A DNA stretch of 38,242 nt from Ascoidea tarda (nom. inval.) (GCA_030560485.1 JAKTTS010000092.1:1-38242), one strand, 5' to 3'. Positions 18,875 to 28,745 are shown, counted from the stretch's first letter. Made by a program: numbers and translations. Notes: generated by a model not told the origin, from the letters alone.

Positions 18875-21268
18875 ATGCAATATTTAAATCCTTTTCAACA
18901 TGAATACGTTTTAAAAAAGAATCAAGAAAATCAAGGAAATCAAAAATCAAAAACTAATACCAATACCAACACCAACGCCAACACTACTATCAGCACTAAT
19001 ACTACTACTACCACTGCTACCAACGACAATAATAATCTTAATATTTCTAAAGAACCCAACAATATCAATGACTTACCAAGTAAAAACCAAATCTACTTGT
19101 CTTTCTCATCCTCTTTTTCCTGCTCCTCGTCTTCGTCCTCATTCAATAAAAACAAGTCTCTAAGTGATATAAGTAGCAACTCAAGCAGCCAATTTTCAAA
19201 CAACACCACCGAGTCGGCCTCTCCGTTAAATATTGACAACAAATCTAAAGACCACCAAAATCAACCATTAACACAATATTCAAACAACCAATCAATCAAA
19301 AACCCTCTACTAAACTACAGTGCCAACCTATACAATCGCCACCACACCGACGACGCCAACGCCATCAACTCAAATATTGCCACTGCCACCTCCTCGGCCG
19401 CCGCTGCTGCTCCTCCCACTGACAACATTTCTCAAACATCGCTAAATGACTCTATTCATAATACAAGTACAAACAACTTCATTGCCTCCCAGATCCAATC
19501 AAAATTTATCTTGGCTGAATCTATCATAACAACAACTGCCATCTTACTAGAAACAATCTACTTGAAGATCTCACTAAACAACGTCAAAAACCACTCAAAT
19601 TTAAACAAATCCGACAACTTGATCGATCTAATTAACTTTATCAAAATCATTCTAAAAAGATCAAAATGCTCCCACAGCACTCTAACTGTTTGTCTTTACT
19701 ACCTTGTCCGCTTATCAAACGCTATTGATCTCAACTACAATAACTTGAATGTCTTCTTAATCTCAATTAAATCCAACACCTCTCTACCAAATGACTCAAA
19801 GGTCAACAAAATCTTGTCCTATTTATCCGAAAACGTTCTATTGTGCAAAAAAAAGACATTTTTAGGCTGTCTAATTCTATCCTGCAAATTTTTACAAGAT
19901 AAAAATTACTCCCTAAAATCTTGGTCTACAATCTCGGGACTACCCATCAACCAACTAAATTCAATTGGCATCACTATTTTTAAAAATTTAAACCACAATC
20001 TATTTGTGAGACACAACATGTTCACTATCTGGTCAAAGATTTTATTACACTTTTACACGCTACTAATAAGCTCAAATTTTAATAGTGAATTGGCAATTTT
20101 AACCATAGAAAGAATTAAAGTGCTTAACACCCCTGCAACTAATAGCGTCACCAATTCTACCATTAACAATTCCACCATCAATACTAATACTAATAACAGT
20201 ACTACTAATGGTATTGATACTAAATTATCAACAATTATAGCGACCAAAGCTGCAGCGATCTCTTCGCGCTGGGCGCTTATTATTGAAAATTTAAATCCAG
20301 ACGATGATTTTAATTTATTTTTAAATTTTGATTATTTCGAGCTATTAATTAATAATGGATACAGATACAAATTCAAGACAAACGGATACAGTGAAAACGA
20401 CGAGATTGAATACAAAAACAACTCAGAGCTATTCAAAGAGGACGTTAGAAAATATGGTAAACTATTACCATTGTCAATCAATAATCTAAGCACATTGAAC
20501 AAGATTAACTCAATCCGAAATGATGAGAGATTACAAAAATTAATTGAGATGAAACTAAAAAATGGAATAAAAAAATGTCAAAAGAAAAATTTCATTTTTA
20601 GTCACCATAATCCCAATAATATTTCAAACACTTCAAACATTTCAAACATTTCAAACAATAATCTGAAAAAAAATAATATTGGTGATAATATTTACAACAA
20701 TATTTGCAATAATATTGACAATAATGATAACACTGGAAACGAAAAAAATATCAATAATTTAATTGATAACTTAAAGGTTTTATTTCCGAAATTGAATGTG
20801 GACTTAAGCCAATACGAACAGATTACAGCGAATAACAAAACTAACAAAACTAACATCAAAATTAACACCAAAATCAATCATAAAGAACAGTTTATTCAAC
20901 CAAATAAGGATAATTATTGCAATCAAATACCCAGTCCTATAGTGAGTCAAGTATATAGTCAACTTGATAAACACATACCAATACAGACCAATAGAGACAG
21001 CACAAAATTGCAAAGTGAAAAAGAAAATCAAAGTCAAAGTCAAAGTCAAAGTCAAAGTGGAAGTCAAAGTGAAAGTGAAAGCAAAAAACGGAAGTTTGGT
21101 GAGGAGACTAATACTGGCAATAAACTGCAAATACAAAAGATTGGAAATACAAATAGTAAGAAAAAGACGGAAGCTCGCATTAACAATTGTATTAATTCTG
21201 CCGCAGTTAGAAATAATATTAGTATTGATATTAATGGAACTAGTAATAAAAGAGTTAAAATTTTTTAA
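18875..21268 (+). CDS. Pho85-type (PCL/Clg1-like) cyclin with disordered flanks
   Basis: A 797-residue protein whose centre (about residues 210-400) resembles the cyclin box of Pho85 cyclins of the Pcl5/Clg1 group. The marks are CSHSTLTVCLYYLVRL, TFLGCLILSCKFLQDKNYS, then WSTISGLPINQLN and IGITIFKNLNHNLFV, matching the helix order of these cyclins. Such proteins activate the kinase Pho85, and Pcl5 links it to degradation of Gcn4. The first 200 residues are low complexity (Asn, Thr, Ser, Ala runs), and the last 300 are again Asn-rich, with a SQSQSQ stretch (about 21030-21060) next to a basic KKRK patch. Two CTG codons, both in the low-complexity C-terminal part. Which cyclin it is cannot be fixed by eye. 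Confidence 0.75.
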   Translation: MQYLNPFQHEYVLKKNQENQGNQKSKTNTNTNTNANTTISTNTTTTTATNDNNNLNISKEPNNINDLPSKNQIYLSFSSSFSCSSSSSSFNKNKSLSDISSNSSSQFSNNTTESASPLNIDNKSKDHQNQPLTQYSNNQSIKNPLLNYSANLYNRHHTDDANAINSNIATATSSAAAAAPPTDNISQTSLNDSIHNTSTNNFIASQIQSKFILAESIITTTAILLETIYLKISLNNVKNHSNLNKSDNLIDLINFIKIILKRSKCSHSTLTVCLYYLVRLSNAIDLNYNNLNVFLISIKSNTSLPNDSKVNKILSYLSENVLLCKKKTFLGCLILSCKFLQDKNYSLKSWSTISGLPINQLNSIGITIFKNLNHNLFVRHNMFTIWSKILLHFYTLLISSNFNSELAILTIERIKVLNTPATNSVTNSTINNSTINTNTNNSTTNGIDTKLSTIIATKAAAISSRWALIIENLNPDDDFNLFLNFDYFELLINNGYRYKFKTNGYSENDEIEYKNNSELFKEDVRKYGKLLPLSINNLSTLNKINSIRNDERLQKLIEMKLKNGIKKCQKKNFIFSHHNPNNISNTSNISNISNNNLKKNNIGDNIYNNICNNIDNNDNTGNEKNINNLIDNLKVLFPKLNVDLSQYEQITANNKTNKTNIKINTKINHKEQFIQPNKDNYCNQIPSPIVSQVYSQLDKHIPIQTNRDSTKLQSEKENQSQSQSQSQSGSQSESESKKRKFGEETNTGNKLQIQKIGNTNSKKKTEARINNCINSAAVRNNISIDINGTSNKRVKIF

Positions 21269-22002
21269 ATTTGTAAAATATCTGTATTTCGATTATGATT
21301 ACTAAACTTCAATTTAAATTCCACTCTGAACTCTGAATTTCAAATATAGTTGATTGGGGATGTGATAAGTAGTAATTATCATATTTGCTTATTGAGTGTT
21401 ATTTGCTGTTTTTATCTATTTAGTTTTGTTAATTTTTAACATTTCAATCATTTATAATTTTTTCTATTACTTTTTCTATTACTTTTTCTACTTTTCTATT
21501 TTTTTATTTTTTTATTTTTTTATTTTTCCTACCACTTTGTTTTTTATTTTTTAACTATTTTTTTTACTATTACTCAACTAGTATTGTTGAGTGTTCTGTT
21601 TGATTGTTTATGGATGTTATCTTACTTTTATTCATTTATTCATCTATTCAGTTATTCATCTATTCATTTGTTTATTATCTAAGCAATTTACTATGTATTT
21701 TCTCTGCTCCTTATCAGTATCTAGTTTCCCCATTGCTCTTGACTTCAGTTCTACTTTAATCCAAGAACAGTACAACACCAAACTCGCTTCCCTCTGCTGC
21801 TTCTGCTGCTTCTGCTGTGTCGGACACCGCTCGGCCCGGCAGAGGTTGAAGAAAGAAACACGTGCTGCATCCCGTGCAGCAGAAGGAAACTACCTGATTG
21901 AGCGACTGCCGCCGAGCATCGTGACGAATGCGGCAAGCCCCAGTCATTCCGTTCGTGACACAGCTCGCCATGCCCCAAGAAGGCAATTAGGCGCCTCCTG
22001 CA

Positions 22003-22015
22003 TGCTGAGTCAGCA
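22003..22015. promoter_or_regulatory. TGCTGAGTCAGCA palindrome (AP-1/Gcn4 type)
   Basis: A perfect 13-bp palindrome centred on TGAGTCA, the core bound by Gcn4 and other bZIP proteins. With its TGC/GCA flanks it is identical to the extended element known as T-MARE in animals. It lies about 320 bp upstream of the UGA1 ATG. The same 13 bases occur at 31653-31665. Confidence 0.6.
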
Positions 22016-22016
22016 C

Positions 22017-22023
22017 TGAGTCA
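22017..22023. promoter_or_regulatory. second TGAGTCA site upstream of UGA1
   Basis: TGAGTCA, 11 bp (about one helical turn) from the first core and in the same orientation, flanked CTGAGTCAGCTG. Two sites one turn apart would place bound proteins on the same face of the DNA. Confidence 0.5.
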
Positions 22024-22212
22024 GCTGGCGCGTGTGCTTTTCGTGTAGCACTGATAGTCCTCAGCTCCACTGCTTCTGTACCGAAATTGCTCATCGACCT
22101 TTCAAGAGTCTTAGCCGCCAGCGCAACTCATCATCGCTCCAGATCCATCTTCTTGATTTCCTGATCTCTAGTTTCTGCTTTCTTTCCTTTTCCAACATGG
22201 CTACTTGTTTGC

Positions 22213-22219
22213 TATATAA
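22213..22219 (+). promoter_or_regulatory. TATA box of UGA1
   Basis: TATATAA about 112 bp before the UGA1 ATG, a usual distance for a yeast TATA box, downstream of the bZIP sites. Confidence 0.55.
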
Positions 22220-22330
22220 GTCCTCTTGTTTCTCCTGTTTTTTCTAGTTTCCTTTATCTTTTTTTTCTCTTTATCTATCTTCTCCAGAGATTATTCCCTA
22301 CATCCTGTTTTGCAATCACTGGCTTTGAAA

Positions 22331-23746
22331 ATGTCTATTTCTTCTCAATACTACCCAGCTGAGCCATCTGCTCCAACTGTCAACACAACTGTCATTCCTG
22401 GCCCAGTATCTCAAAAGGCCATTGCTGACTTGGGCAAAGTTTTTGATTCCAGAACTGTTTACTTTGTTGCTGATTATGAAAAATCTCTCGGTAATTATAT
22501 TGCTGATGTCGATGGTAACGTTTACTTGGATTTATATGCTCAAATTGCTTCCATTGCTTTAGGTTACAACAACCCTGCTTTGATTAAAGCTGCACAATCT
22601 CCTGAAATGATCAGAGCTTTGGTCGAAAGACCTGCTTTGGGTAACTTTCCAGGCAAAGATTTCGAATCATTGTTATCGAAAATCTTAAAAGTCGCTCCTC
22701 CAGGCCAAGATAAAGTATGGTCCGGTTTATCTGGTGCTGATGCTAATGAATTGGCATTCAAAGCTGCCTTCATGTACTACCAACAAAAGAAGAGAGGTTA
22801 CACCACTGAATTCACTCCAGAAGAAGAATACTCCTGCATGCAAAATCAGTCTCCAGGTTCTCCCCAATTAGCTGTCTTATCTTTTGAAAGAGCCTTTCAT
22901 GGTCGTTTATTTGCAACTGCCTCTGTTACTCGCTCAAAACCAATCCACAAAATTGACTTGCCTTCTTTCAACTGGCCAAAAGCTGAATATCCTTCTTATA
23001 AATACCCATTGTCCAAATACGAAAAGGAAAACAAACAAGAAGATGACAGATGTTTGGCCATTGTCGAAAACTTGATCAAAACCTGGGAATTCCCCGTTGC
23101 TGCTTTGATCATCGAACCCGTCCAATCTGAGGGTGGTGACAACCATGGCTCTTCTTATTTCTTCCAAGGTTTGAGAGACATCACTTTACAAAACGACGTT
23201 GTTATGATTGTCGACGAAGTTCAAACTGGTGTTGGTGCCACTGGTAAATTATGGGCTCATGAACATTTCAATTTATCTCCTGCTCCTGATTTAGTTACCT
23301 TTTCTAAAAAATTCCAAAGTGCCGGTTACTGGTTCCACGATGATAAATTCATTCCAAACAAAACCTATAGACAATTCAACACCTGGTGTGGTGACCCAGC
23401 CAGAATGATTATTGCTGGTGCCATTGGTGAGGAAATTATTAAACATAACTTGGTTGAACACACTGCTAAAGTCGGCGATTACATCTATAATGGTTTAGCT
23501 AAACTAGCTGAGAAGTATCCAAAGGACATTCAAAACTTGCGTGGTAAAGCCACCTTCATTGCTTTCGATTTAGAATCGCAAAATGATCGTGACGACTTCC
23601 TTTATCAGTTAAAATTAAATGGTGTCAACTGTGGTGGTTGTGCTGAAAACTCGGTTCGTTTGCGTCCATCTTTGACTTTTGAAAATAAACACGCTGATAT
23701 CTTCCTTGCTGCTGTCGATAACGTCTTGTCCACCAAACGCCAATAA
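22331..23746 (+). CDS. UGA1: Uga1, 4-aminobutyrate (GABA) aminotransferase
   Basis: A 471-residue PLP enzyme that transfers the amino group of GABA to 2-oxoglutarate, giving succinate semialdehyde and glutamate, the first step of GABA use as nitrogen source. It is nearly collinear with S. cerevisiae Uga1 (471 aa): YEKSLGNYIADVDGNVYLDL, ALGYNNPALIKAAQSP, VWSGLSGADANELAFKAAF, DEVQTGVGATGKLW, then TFSKKFQSAGYWFHD, where the PLP lysine is K326 or K327, and FNTWCGDPARMIIAGAIG. The start is set at ATG 22331 (MSISSQYYPAEP) because it matches the yeast N-terminus. The frame stays open upstream to 22226, but that part is T-rich leader. No CTG codons. The promoter carries two AP-1/Gcn4-type sites. Confidence 0.97.
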   Translation: MSISSQYYPAEPSAPTVNTTVIPGPVSQKAIADLGKVFDSRTVYFVADYEKSLGNYIADVDGNVYLDLYAQIASIALGYNNPALIKAAQSPEMIRALVERPALGNFPGKDFESLLSKILKVAPPGQDKVWSGLSGADANELAFKAAFMYYQQKKRGYTTEFTPEEEYSCMQNQSPGSPQLAVLSFERAFHGRLFATASVTRSKPIHKIDLPSFNWPKAEYPSYKYPLSKYEKENKQEDDRCLAIVENLIKTWEFPVAALIIEPVQSEGGDNHGSSYFFQGLRDITLQNDVVMIVDEVQTGVGATGKLWAHEHFNLSPAPDLVTFSKKFQSAGYWFHDDKFIPNKTYRQFNTWCGDPARMIIAGAIGEEIIKHNLVEHTAKVGDYIYNGLAKLAEKYPKDIQNLRGKATFIAFDLESQNDRDDFLYQLKLNGVNCGGCAENSVRLRPSLTFENKHADIFLAAVDNVLSTKRQ

Positions 23747-24265
23747 ATCCAAATTCAAATCCAACCTAATTTAATATTCAATTTAATATTCAATATGATA
23801 TAATAATCAATTCGTACCTAACAACACTACTAATATTCTTCCTCTCCTTTCTGTCCATCATCTCGTTTATATTATTATGATCTTTTATAATTGTACTTTT
23901 ATTTCCTCACTTCCACATACATAATTTTATATAAATAAACACACTTCCCTTCTTTCTTAAGACCAAAAAAAAAACAAATAAACTCTGATTCTGTATCTGC
24001 GATCATTTTAGTGTTTTTTTAAACTTTTAACATTTTCCCAAGGTTTGCAAATTTGAGTTTTTTGAATCTTTGTTTACAAAAGAAAGAAAATACAAAGTTT
24101 TCACTTATTTGTTTACTCTTTTGATCGCTTTATCTCCTCCGTTTTGTTTCTTTATCTCTTTATTTCTTTATCTCTTTCCCGCCCATCGACCTGATCTAGT
24201 CTTATCTGACCAATCTGGATTCTTGTTCTCTATCTTCCTTTCAATCCCACCTTCAATCTTACAAT
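23747..24265. other. spacer between UGA1 and the SAY1-like gene
   Basis: About 520 bp, AT-rich. A frame is open from 24070 into the hydrolase gene, but it lacks a good start, passes through the proposed first exon in another frame, and would not supply a sensible N-terminus. A pyrimidine-rich stretch (24120-24180) precedes the proposed ATG. Confidence 0.5.
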
Positions 24266-25734
24266 ATGATCAAATTCAATTTCATCGACAAACTCGTCTT
24301 CTTAGCTTTGGCCTTAACCATAATGTTCTACGACTATGGTATTGTCGATACTATCATTTATTTCTCAGCTTCCCTCCCCTTTTTGAGTTTGTTGCACCTT
24401 TAAGACAAAAACAACTGTTATTTAAAATTCATCTCTCTTGTACTAACCACCCATCTTTGCCTTTTTCCTTTTTTCTTGTAGTGTTTCAGTTGCCTGGAGA
24501 TGTGTTTCTTAACTACTTTTTAAAAGGTACTGTGGTTAATATTTTCTATAAATCAAGAAAATTAAACGTTAAAAATTCTTCATATCTTAAAAATACAAAC
24601 CTATTTGAATTTATTGTCATCAAAGTCTTAAAACACCTATTGAAAAATAATATACCTAATGGAATCGGTGGAGTAATTCTTAATGATTTTAAACTATTTA
24701 AATTTTTTCACAAATACAGAAACTATGGCATGTCTCTACATCTAAACCTATTGGGAAGAATTAAGATTGATAAAATCAAAAACATCAATGGTTTAAAAGG
24801 TTTCAATGGGTTTTGGATTCATAACCCCGATAAAACTTATGCTCACGATTTAATCATCTTCTATATTCATGGCGGAGGCTTTAATAGCAATCCATCTTAT
24901 TTATATATTGAATTCTTAAATTCTTTGCTAGAGTCTTTATTCTTGAAGGGTTTCAAAAATCCTGCGGTTTTCATACCAAGTTTTGTTAAAAGAAAAAACT
25001 CAGTTATTATCGACCAACAATATCCACAACAGCTAAATAGGTTGAGCAAAATTTGGAATTACATCAATGAAACCAATCCAGCTTCAAATATAGTTTTAAT
25101 GGGCGATTCAACCGGTGGAACTCTAGCTCTATCATTATTACTACATATAACGAAACCAAATAAATTGATTGAAAACTCAGCCCAATCGAAAAAACCATTG
25201 GCAGTGTTATTGATCTCTCCTGTGACTAATATATTCTATCACAACTCAAAATTGCAATACGAATACAATCTTGAACATGATTTATCAAACGATGAATTCA
25301 GTTCGGAAGATGAAAATAATAATATAATAAGTGAAATCCTGGACAACTGCCCCGATTTTATAACAGAGAAGACTATCGCAAACTGGTCAGAGTCCTACCT
25401 CGGTGACTATTCCAACAAATTGGATCCATATCTAAATCCAGGAATGTGTGAATCAACCGACGTCTGGAATAAGGCAATCCCATCCATTGGAATCTCCATC
25501 ATATATGGCGAGGAAGAATACCTCAGTAATGATATAGCCCAGTTTACCAAAATACTAAAATCGGCTGGTAAAGTGAAAGTCGACGCCATCAGCAGAGAGA
25601 TTCACAATTGGCCCATTCTCAATTACTACACAAGTAAAGATAACAAAAAAAAATCAAAGGGAATCGAATTGATCTCTGAGAGACTAACCAACATGATCCT
25701 ATGGCAAACTCCTTCACATTTCGAGGACTACTGA
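24266..25734 (+). CDS. SAY1: Say1-like sterol/steroid deacetylase (spliced)
   Basis: A hormone-sensitive-lipase-type alpha/beta hydrolase, most like yeast Say1, an ER-membrane enzyme that removes acetyl groups from sterols. Proposed exons are 24266-24386 and 24482-25734, 457 residues. Exon 1 supplies a hydrophobic N-terminal anchor (KLVFLALALTIMFYDYG then FSASLPFL). Exon 2 opens with MFQLPGDVFLNYFLKG. Active-site motifs: HGGG at H170, GDSTGG with nucleophile S250, and the likely His 415 in REIHNW. A Lys/Asn-rich insert separates anchor and catalytic part. The intron has a perfect TACTAAC and a TAG acceptor, but its donor (GTTTGT) is non-standard; GTATTG at 24339 keeps the same frame and is the alternative. 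One CTG codon. Say1 identity is likely rather than sure. Confidence 0.78.
24387..24481 (+). other. probable intron in the SAY1-like gene
   Basis: TACTAAC at 24440-24446 is an exact yeast branch site; 35 bases later, after a pyrimidine-rich tract, comes TAG (24479-24481). A donor GTTTGT at 24387 joins the two frames in phase. The donor departs from GTATGT at one base, so its exact place is uncertain. Confidence 0.7.
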
Positions 25735-26086
25735 TTTTTTGCCATGTCTGCCAACCAACATTGCCCATATTGTCCCAAAGACTCCTGCCAACAAGAATTC
25801 TTGCAAGCGCTGCTGCTGCTGTTTAGGCAATTGCAGTGCTTGCAAGACCTGGATATACTACTATATCTACCGATACACACAACTTCATCGATATACAATA
25901 CATCTATATCTGAACTGCCTTCATCAGCCTCAGCCACGGTTCTGATGAGGCTTGGGGCTTACCCTTCTTTGGGAAATAACAGCAGGCGAAGTTCAGCAGA
26001 CAGAAAATGGGTAAAAACGACAAGAACAAAACAGCTGTAGAAGAACAGTGCATTGCTAGATAGATTGTGTGCTTTGCAGGTAGAAG
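25735..26086. other. CHS5 upstream region with CTG/TGC-rich block
   Basis: 352 bp between the SAY1-like stop codon and the CHS5 ATG. A frame of 98 codons opens at ATG 25744 but contains a run of four CTG codons, which real genes here avoid. The same DNA reads as very Cys-rich in neighbouring frames (see findings). The block 25800-25830 is a (CTG)n-type repeat. It probably contains the CHS5 promoter. Confidence 0.5.
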
Positions 26087-27739
26087 ATGGTTGAAGTTTC
26101 GTTGACTGTGGGTAAATTGGACGCTTCGTTGGCCTTGTTGTTGACTAGCGATCATCATTTGATTGAGTTTCCAACCATTTTGTTGCCAGAAGGAGTCCAG
26201 GCTGGCTCGATTATCAAAATCAAATGTGATAAAAATCTAGAATTAGAGAAAAGAGAAAAGGATATATTTTTCAGAATCCAAGAACAGATTTTAAATGAGT
26301 TGGGTAGAAATGGTCCAAAGCCCCCAGTTTTGAAAATTAGAAATATAACTCAAACTTCTTGTGTATTAGAATGGGACGCGTTAGAATTGGGCACAACATC
26401 TTTGAAATCTCTTATATTATACAAAAACGGTACACGATTAACCCAAATTCAAAATCCTCTAATCAATTCAACGATCAAATTATCTGGGTTGGCTGTTGAT
26501 ACTCCATTTGAATTTTATTTAAGATTAGACACCACTGCTGGCATATACAAATCCGAAAGAGTTCAAGTTAAAACTCACAAGATGACTGATTTGACTGGTA
26601 TCACTGTTTGTTTAGGTGAAATCAATCCAAAAGAAAACATTTCAAAATATGACATTGAATTAATACTAAAAAAAATGGGTGCAAAACCTATTCAATCCCA
26701 AGTTCAAGTCGATACAACTCATTTTGTCTGCACTATAGCTGCTGGGGCTCAATGCGAAAATGCAGTTAATGCTAATATACCAATTGTCAGACCTGAGTGG
26801 TTAAAAGCTTGTGAAACTGAAAAGAAAATTATCGGCGTATCAATATTCTATCTTGATCACTCGGATTCGGAAATTATTAAACGTTATAAGATAGAACATA
26901 AAATAACACCCATTCCACCAAAGGAGACTCCTGCAACACCAACAAAATTCTCGCCCATTTTTAATACTAGTGAAACCCCTAGATCTACAAAAGATGTTGG
27001 CGAACAAGAAAAAGTTGAAGGCAAAATTGACGATAAAGACATGGAAGATGTTCCATTGGACGACAGTGTTGAGCTTCCTAAACCTAAACAAAATCAACAG
27101 CCTTTATCTGAAGTTCCAATCATTGAATCATTGACTAAGCAGCCAACAGTCGAATCAGGTCCAAAAAGTCCTAAAAAGGAATTCAAACTAAAGTTAATTG
27201 AAAAAGATATAAAGACCCATGAAACCTCTTCAACGCCCACTATTACAGTGACAAGTTTTGACTATAAAGAAAATGACAAATCTAAAGCTAAAGAAAACAA
27301 GCCTGCAGCTGCACAAGAAATAAAGGAAGAAGCAGAAATCAAAGACTCTAAAACTGAGAAATTGGAGGAAAAAGAAGAAAAAGAGGAAAACAAAGCAGAT
27401 GAACCCAAAGCAGATGAACCCAAAGCAGATGAACCCAAAGCAGATGAACCCAAAGCAGATGAACCCAAAGCAGATGAACCCAAAGCAGATGAACCCAAAG
27501 CAGATGAACCCAAAGCAGATGAACCCAAAGCAGATGAACCCAAAGCAGATGAACCCAAAGCAGATAAACCTAAAGCTGAAGAATCTAAAGTCAAGGAAGC
27601 CAAAGCTGAGGTTTTAGAAAAAGAAGAATTCGAAAATGAGAAAGAAAAAAATATATCAGAAGAAACTGAAAAGCCAAAGGAAACCACTGAGTCTGCAGAA
27701 GAAGAAGCAAAACCAATAAAGGAAAACGATATTTTATAG
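26087..27739 (+). CDS. CHS5: Chs5, exomer scaffold protein
   Basis: A 550-residue cytosolic/trans-Golgi protein, the core of the exomer coat that carries chitin synthase Chs3 and other cargo to the plasma membrane. Residues 1-60 are the dimerisation and Arf-binding region ([19 protein letters not shown], close to the yeast start). A fibronectin type III domain follows at about 76-165 ([18 protein letters not shown]), then a BRCT domain at about 168-258 ([18 protein letters not shown] to [17 protein letters not shown]). The rest is an acidic, Lys/Glu-rich, probably disordered tail holding 11 exact 5-residue KADEP repeats and one variant. S. cerevisiae Chs5 also has a repetitive acidic tail (of different sequence). 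No CTG codons. The ATG at 26087 aligns with the family start. Confidence 0.97.
   Translation: MVEVSLTVGKLDASLALLLTSDHHLIEFPTILLPEGVQAGSIIKIKCDKNLELEKREKDIFFRIQEQILNELGRNGPKPPVLKIRNITQTSCVLEWDALELGTTSLKSLILYKNGTRLTQIQNPLINSTIKLSGLAVDTPFEFYLRLDTTAGIYKSERVQVKTHKMTDLTGITVCLGEINPKENISKYDIELILKKMGAKPIQSQVQVDTTHFVCTIAAGAQCENAVNANIPIVRPEWLKACETEKKIIGVSIFYLDHSDSEIIKRYKIEHKITPIPPKETPATPTKFSPIFNTSETPRSTKDVGEQEKVEGKIDDKDMEDVPLDDSVELPKPKQNQQPLSEVPIIESLTKQPTVESGPKSPKKEFKLKLIEKDIKTHETSSTPTITVTSFDYKENDKSKAKENKPAAAQEIKEEAEIKDSKTEKLEEKEEKEENKADEPKADEPKADEPKADEPKADEPKADEPKADEPKADEPKADEPKADEPKADEPKADKPKAEESKVKEAKAEVLEKEEFENEKEKNISEETEKPKETTESAEEEAKPIKENDIL
27392..27571 (+). repeat. 15-bp coding minisatellite (KADEP x 11 + 1)
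   Basis: Eleven exact tandem copies of AAAGCAGATGAACCC (27392-27556) are followed by one copy with two changes (27557-27571, KADKP). The copies match even at third codon positions, so the array expanded recently or is kept uniform by slippage. Copy number is likely to vary between strains. It remains in frame in CHS5. Confidence 0.97.
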
Positions 27740-28005
27740 TAATTTTTTTAAATGCTATTTTCGAATTGGACGTATCAATCATTTCGGATATTTATTGTAA
27801 TTTATTCTCCACTTTCTACTAATAAAATTATTTATTTAAAAGATGTATCAGTCTTATAAGTATTTAAAGTAATGTGTAAAATAATATTAGTGAAAATAAA
27901 AGCAAAAAACCAGAACTGAAGTACAAATTTGTAAAAGTTCTACAATTATAATTTCTATTAAATTTTCAGTAAAACAATATAAAAAGATATAACCTAAACA
28001 CTAGT

Positions 28006-28380
28006 TTATTCACCAAAAAGTCTCTTAACTCTTCTTAAAACAGAATCCTTTTCAGGATCATATGGGTGATCTTTAGATGGAATTTCTAGAACCGCAGGAA
28101 AAGCAGCTGTAAAGTTTTCAACCTTAAATCGAATTCTTTCAGCCAAATGCTGATTGATCAATATAATTGCAATGTCATCTCTTTTGGTTGTATAATTGTC
28201 AAAAGCCTTTGCCAAATCATCGTCAGTGGTCTTGGAATCAACAACAATGAAATTTTTCTGTTTGTAAGACTCAGTAGCATCGTTACTGATCTGACCAACA
28301 CCAGCTAAAAGCATTCCAGTGACAGTGTCTTCGTCGCCTATAACAGCTAACAAAGTTCTTTTCTTAGCTTCTTCGGCCAT
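28006..28380 (-). CDS. VMA7: Vma7, V-ATPase subunit F
   Basis: A 124-residue subunit of the V1 rotor stalk of the vacuolar proton pump, which couples ATP hydrolysis to vacuole acidification. The family pattern is clear: [20 protein letters not shown] near the start, [17 protein letters not shown] in the middle, then [15 protein letters not shown] and the end [20 protein letters not shown], which enters the stator/rotor complex. Length is the usual one (yeast 118). It starts at the ATG at 28378-28380. It shares a 365-bp divergent promoter with the DPC29 gene, with a Reb1-type site nearer DPC29. No CTG codons. Confidence 0.96.
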   Translation of the reverse strand: MAEEAKKRTLLAVIGDEDTVTGMLLAGVGQISNDATESYKQKNFIVVDSKTTDDDLAKAFDNYTTKRDDIAIILINQHLAERIRFKVENFTAAFPAVLEIPSKDHPYDPEKDSVLRRVKRLFGE

Positions 28381-28745
28381 GGTTGAGATGTGCTTTAAAC
28401 AAAGATGATGATAGTGTTAATAAATAATCACTCAATTGAACAATTTCAAAGAAAAGAACCAGCATTTTTAAGCAATTTTCCAGCTGCTATCCAACAAACT
28501 TACAGTTTAAACAGAAAAATGTCAGTTTTAAATCAACAGTTTGCAGCAGTTGTTAGACCTTGGTATCGTTCTTGTTGTTTTGATGAAGAGAAGAAAGCAG
28601 CAGATCGTGTTCTGAGCACCGGTTACCCGGACCGGGCTGGATGAATCGTTTTATAAGATGCTTTCTCCAGAGAGCTCAACATGAAGCTATTGTTTGGAAA
28701 CATTGGAAAAGCCTGAATATATTTGCTTTGGTGTAGATCTAGTAG
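28381..28745. other. VMA7-DPC29 divergent promoter
   Basis: 365 bp between two divergent ATGs. It holds a TTACCCG site and a G+C-richer patch (28550-28650). A 79-codon frame opens on the plus strand but starts inside the VMA7 leader and shows no conserved pattern, so it is not called. Confidence 0.6.
28623..28629 (+). promoter_or_regulatory. Reb1-type site TTACCCG
   Basis: TTACCCG (in GGTTACCCGG) is the core of the general regulatory factor Reb1, which clears nucleosomes and separates divergent promoters in yeasts. It lies about 120 bp upstream of the DPC29 ATG, as expected. It is the only exact match I saw in the window. Confidence 0.65.

Larger units (their letters stand above)
21269..22330. 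other. UGA1 upstream region with a G+C-rich activating block
   Basis: About 1.06 kb. The left half (21269-21770) is AT-rich with TTTTTAT-type runs. From about 21780 to 22180 the G+C rises; 21901-22020 is 60%. It holds a CTGCTT repeat (21794-21818), CCGCTCGG (21827-21834, a zinc-cluster-like pair of triplets), CACGTG (21859-21864), a 7-bp inverted repeat near 21863-21880 (TGCTGCA...TGCAGCA) and two TGAGTCA sites. A TATA box follows at 22213. This looks like a densely regulated promoter. Confidence 0.65.

Noticed and set aside
22226-22330. Upstream extension of the UGA1 frame
   Set aside because: The extra residues are T-rich leader translated as Phe/Leu/Ser. The ATG at 22331 matches the yeast Uga1 start, and a TATA box at 22213 puts 22226 in or before the transcript start.
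24070-24265. Upstream extension of the SAY1-like frame (TTG start at 24070)
   Set aside because: It lacks an ATG start, is low complexity, and conflicts with the exon/intron model that gives a sensible anchor at 24266.
25744-26040. A 98-codon frame just upstream of CHS5
   Set aside because: It contains a run of four CTG codons and no recognisable domain; it lies where the CHS5 promoter should be. The Cys-dense part is kept only as a low-interest finding.
27262-27687. Minus-strand and +1-frame repeats over the CHS5 tail
   Set aside because: They are shadows of the KADEP minisatellite in other frames.
28405-28644. A 79-codon plus-strand frame between VMA7 and DPC29
   Set aside because: It starts about 25 bp from the VMA7 ATG on the other strand, spans the Reb1-type site, and has no family likeness. 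It is better read as promoter.
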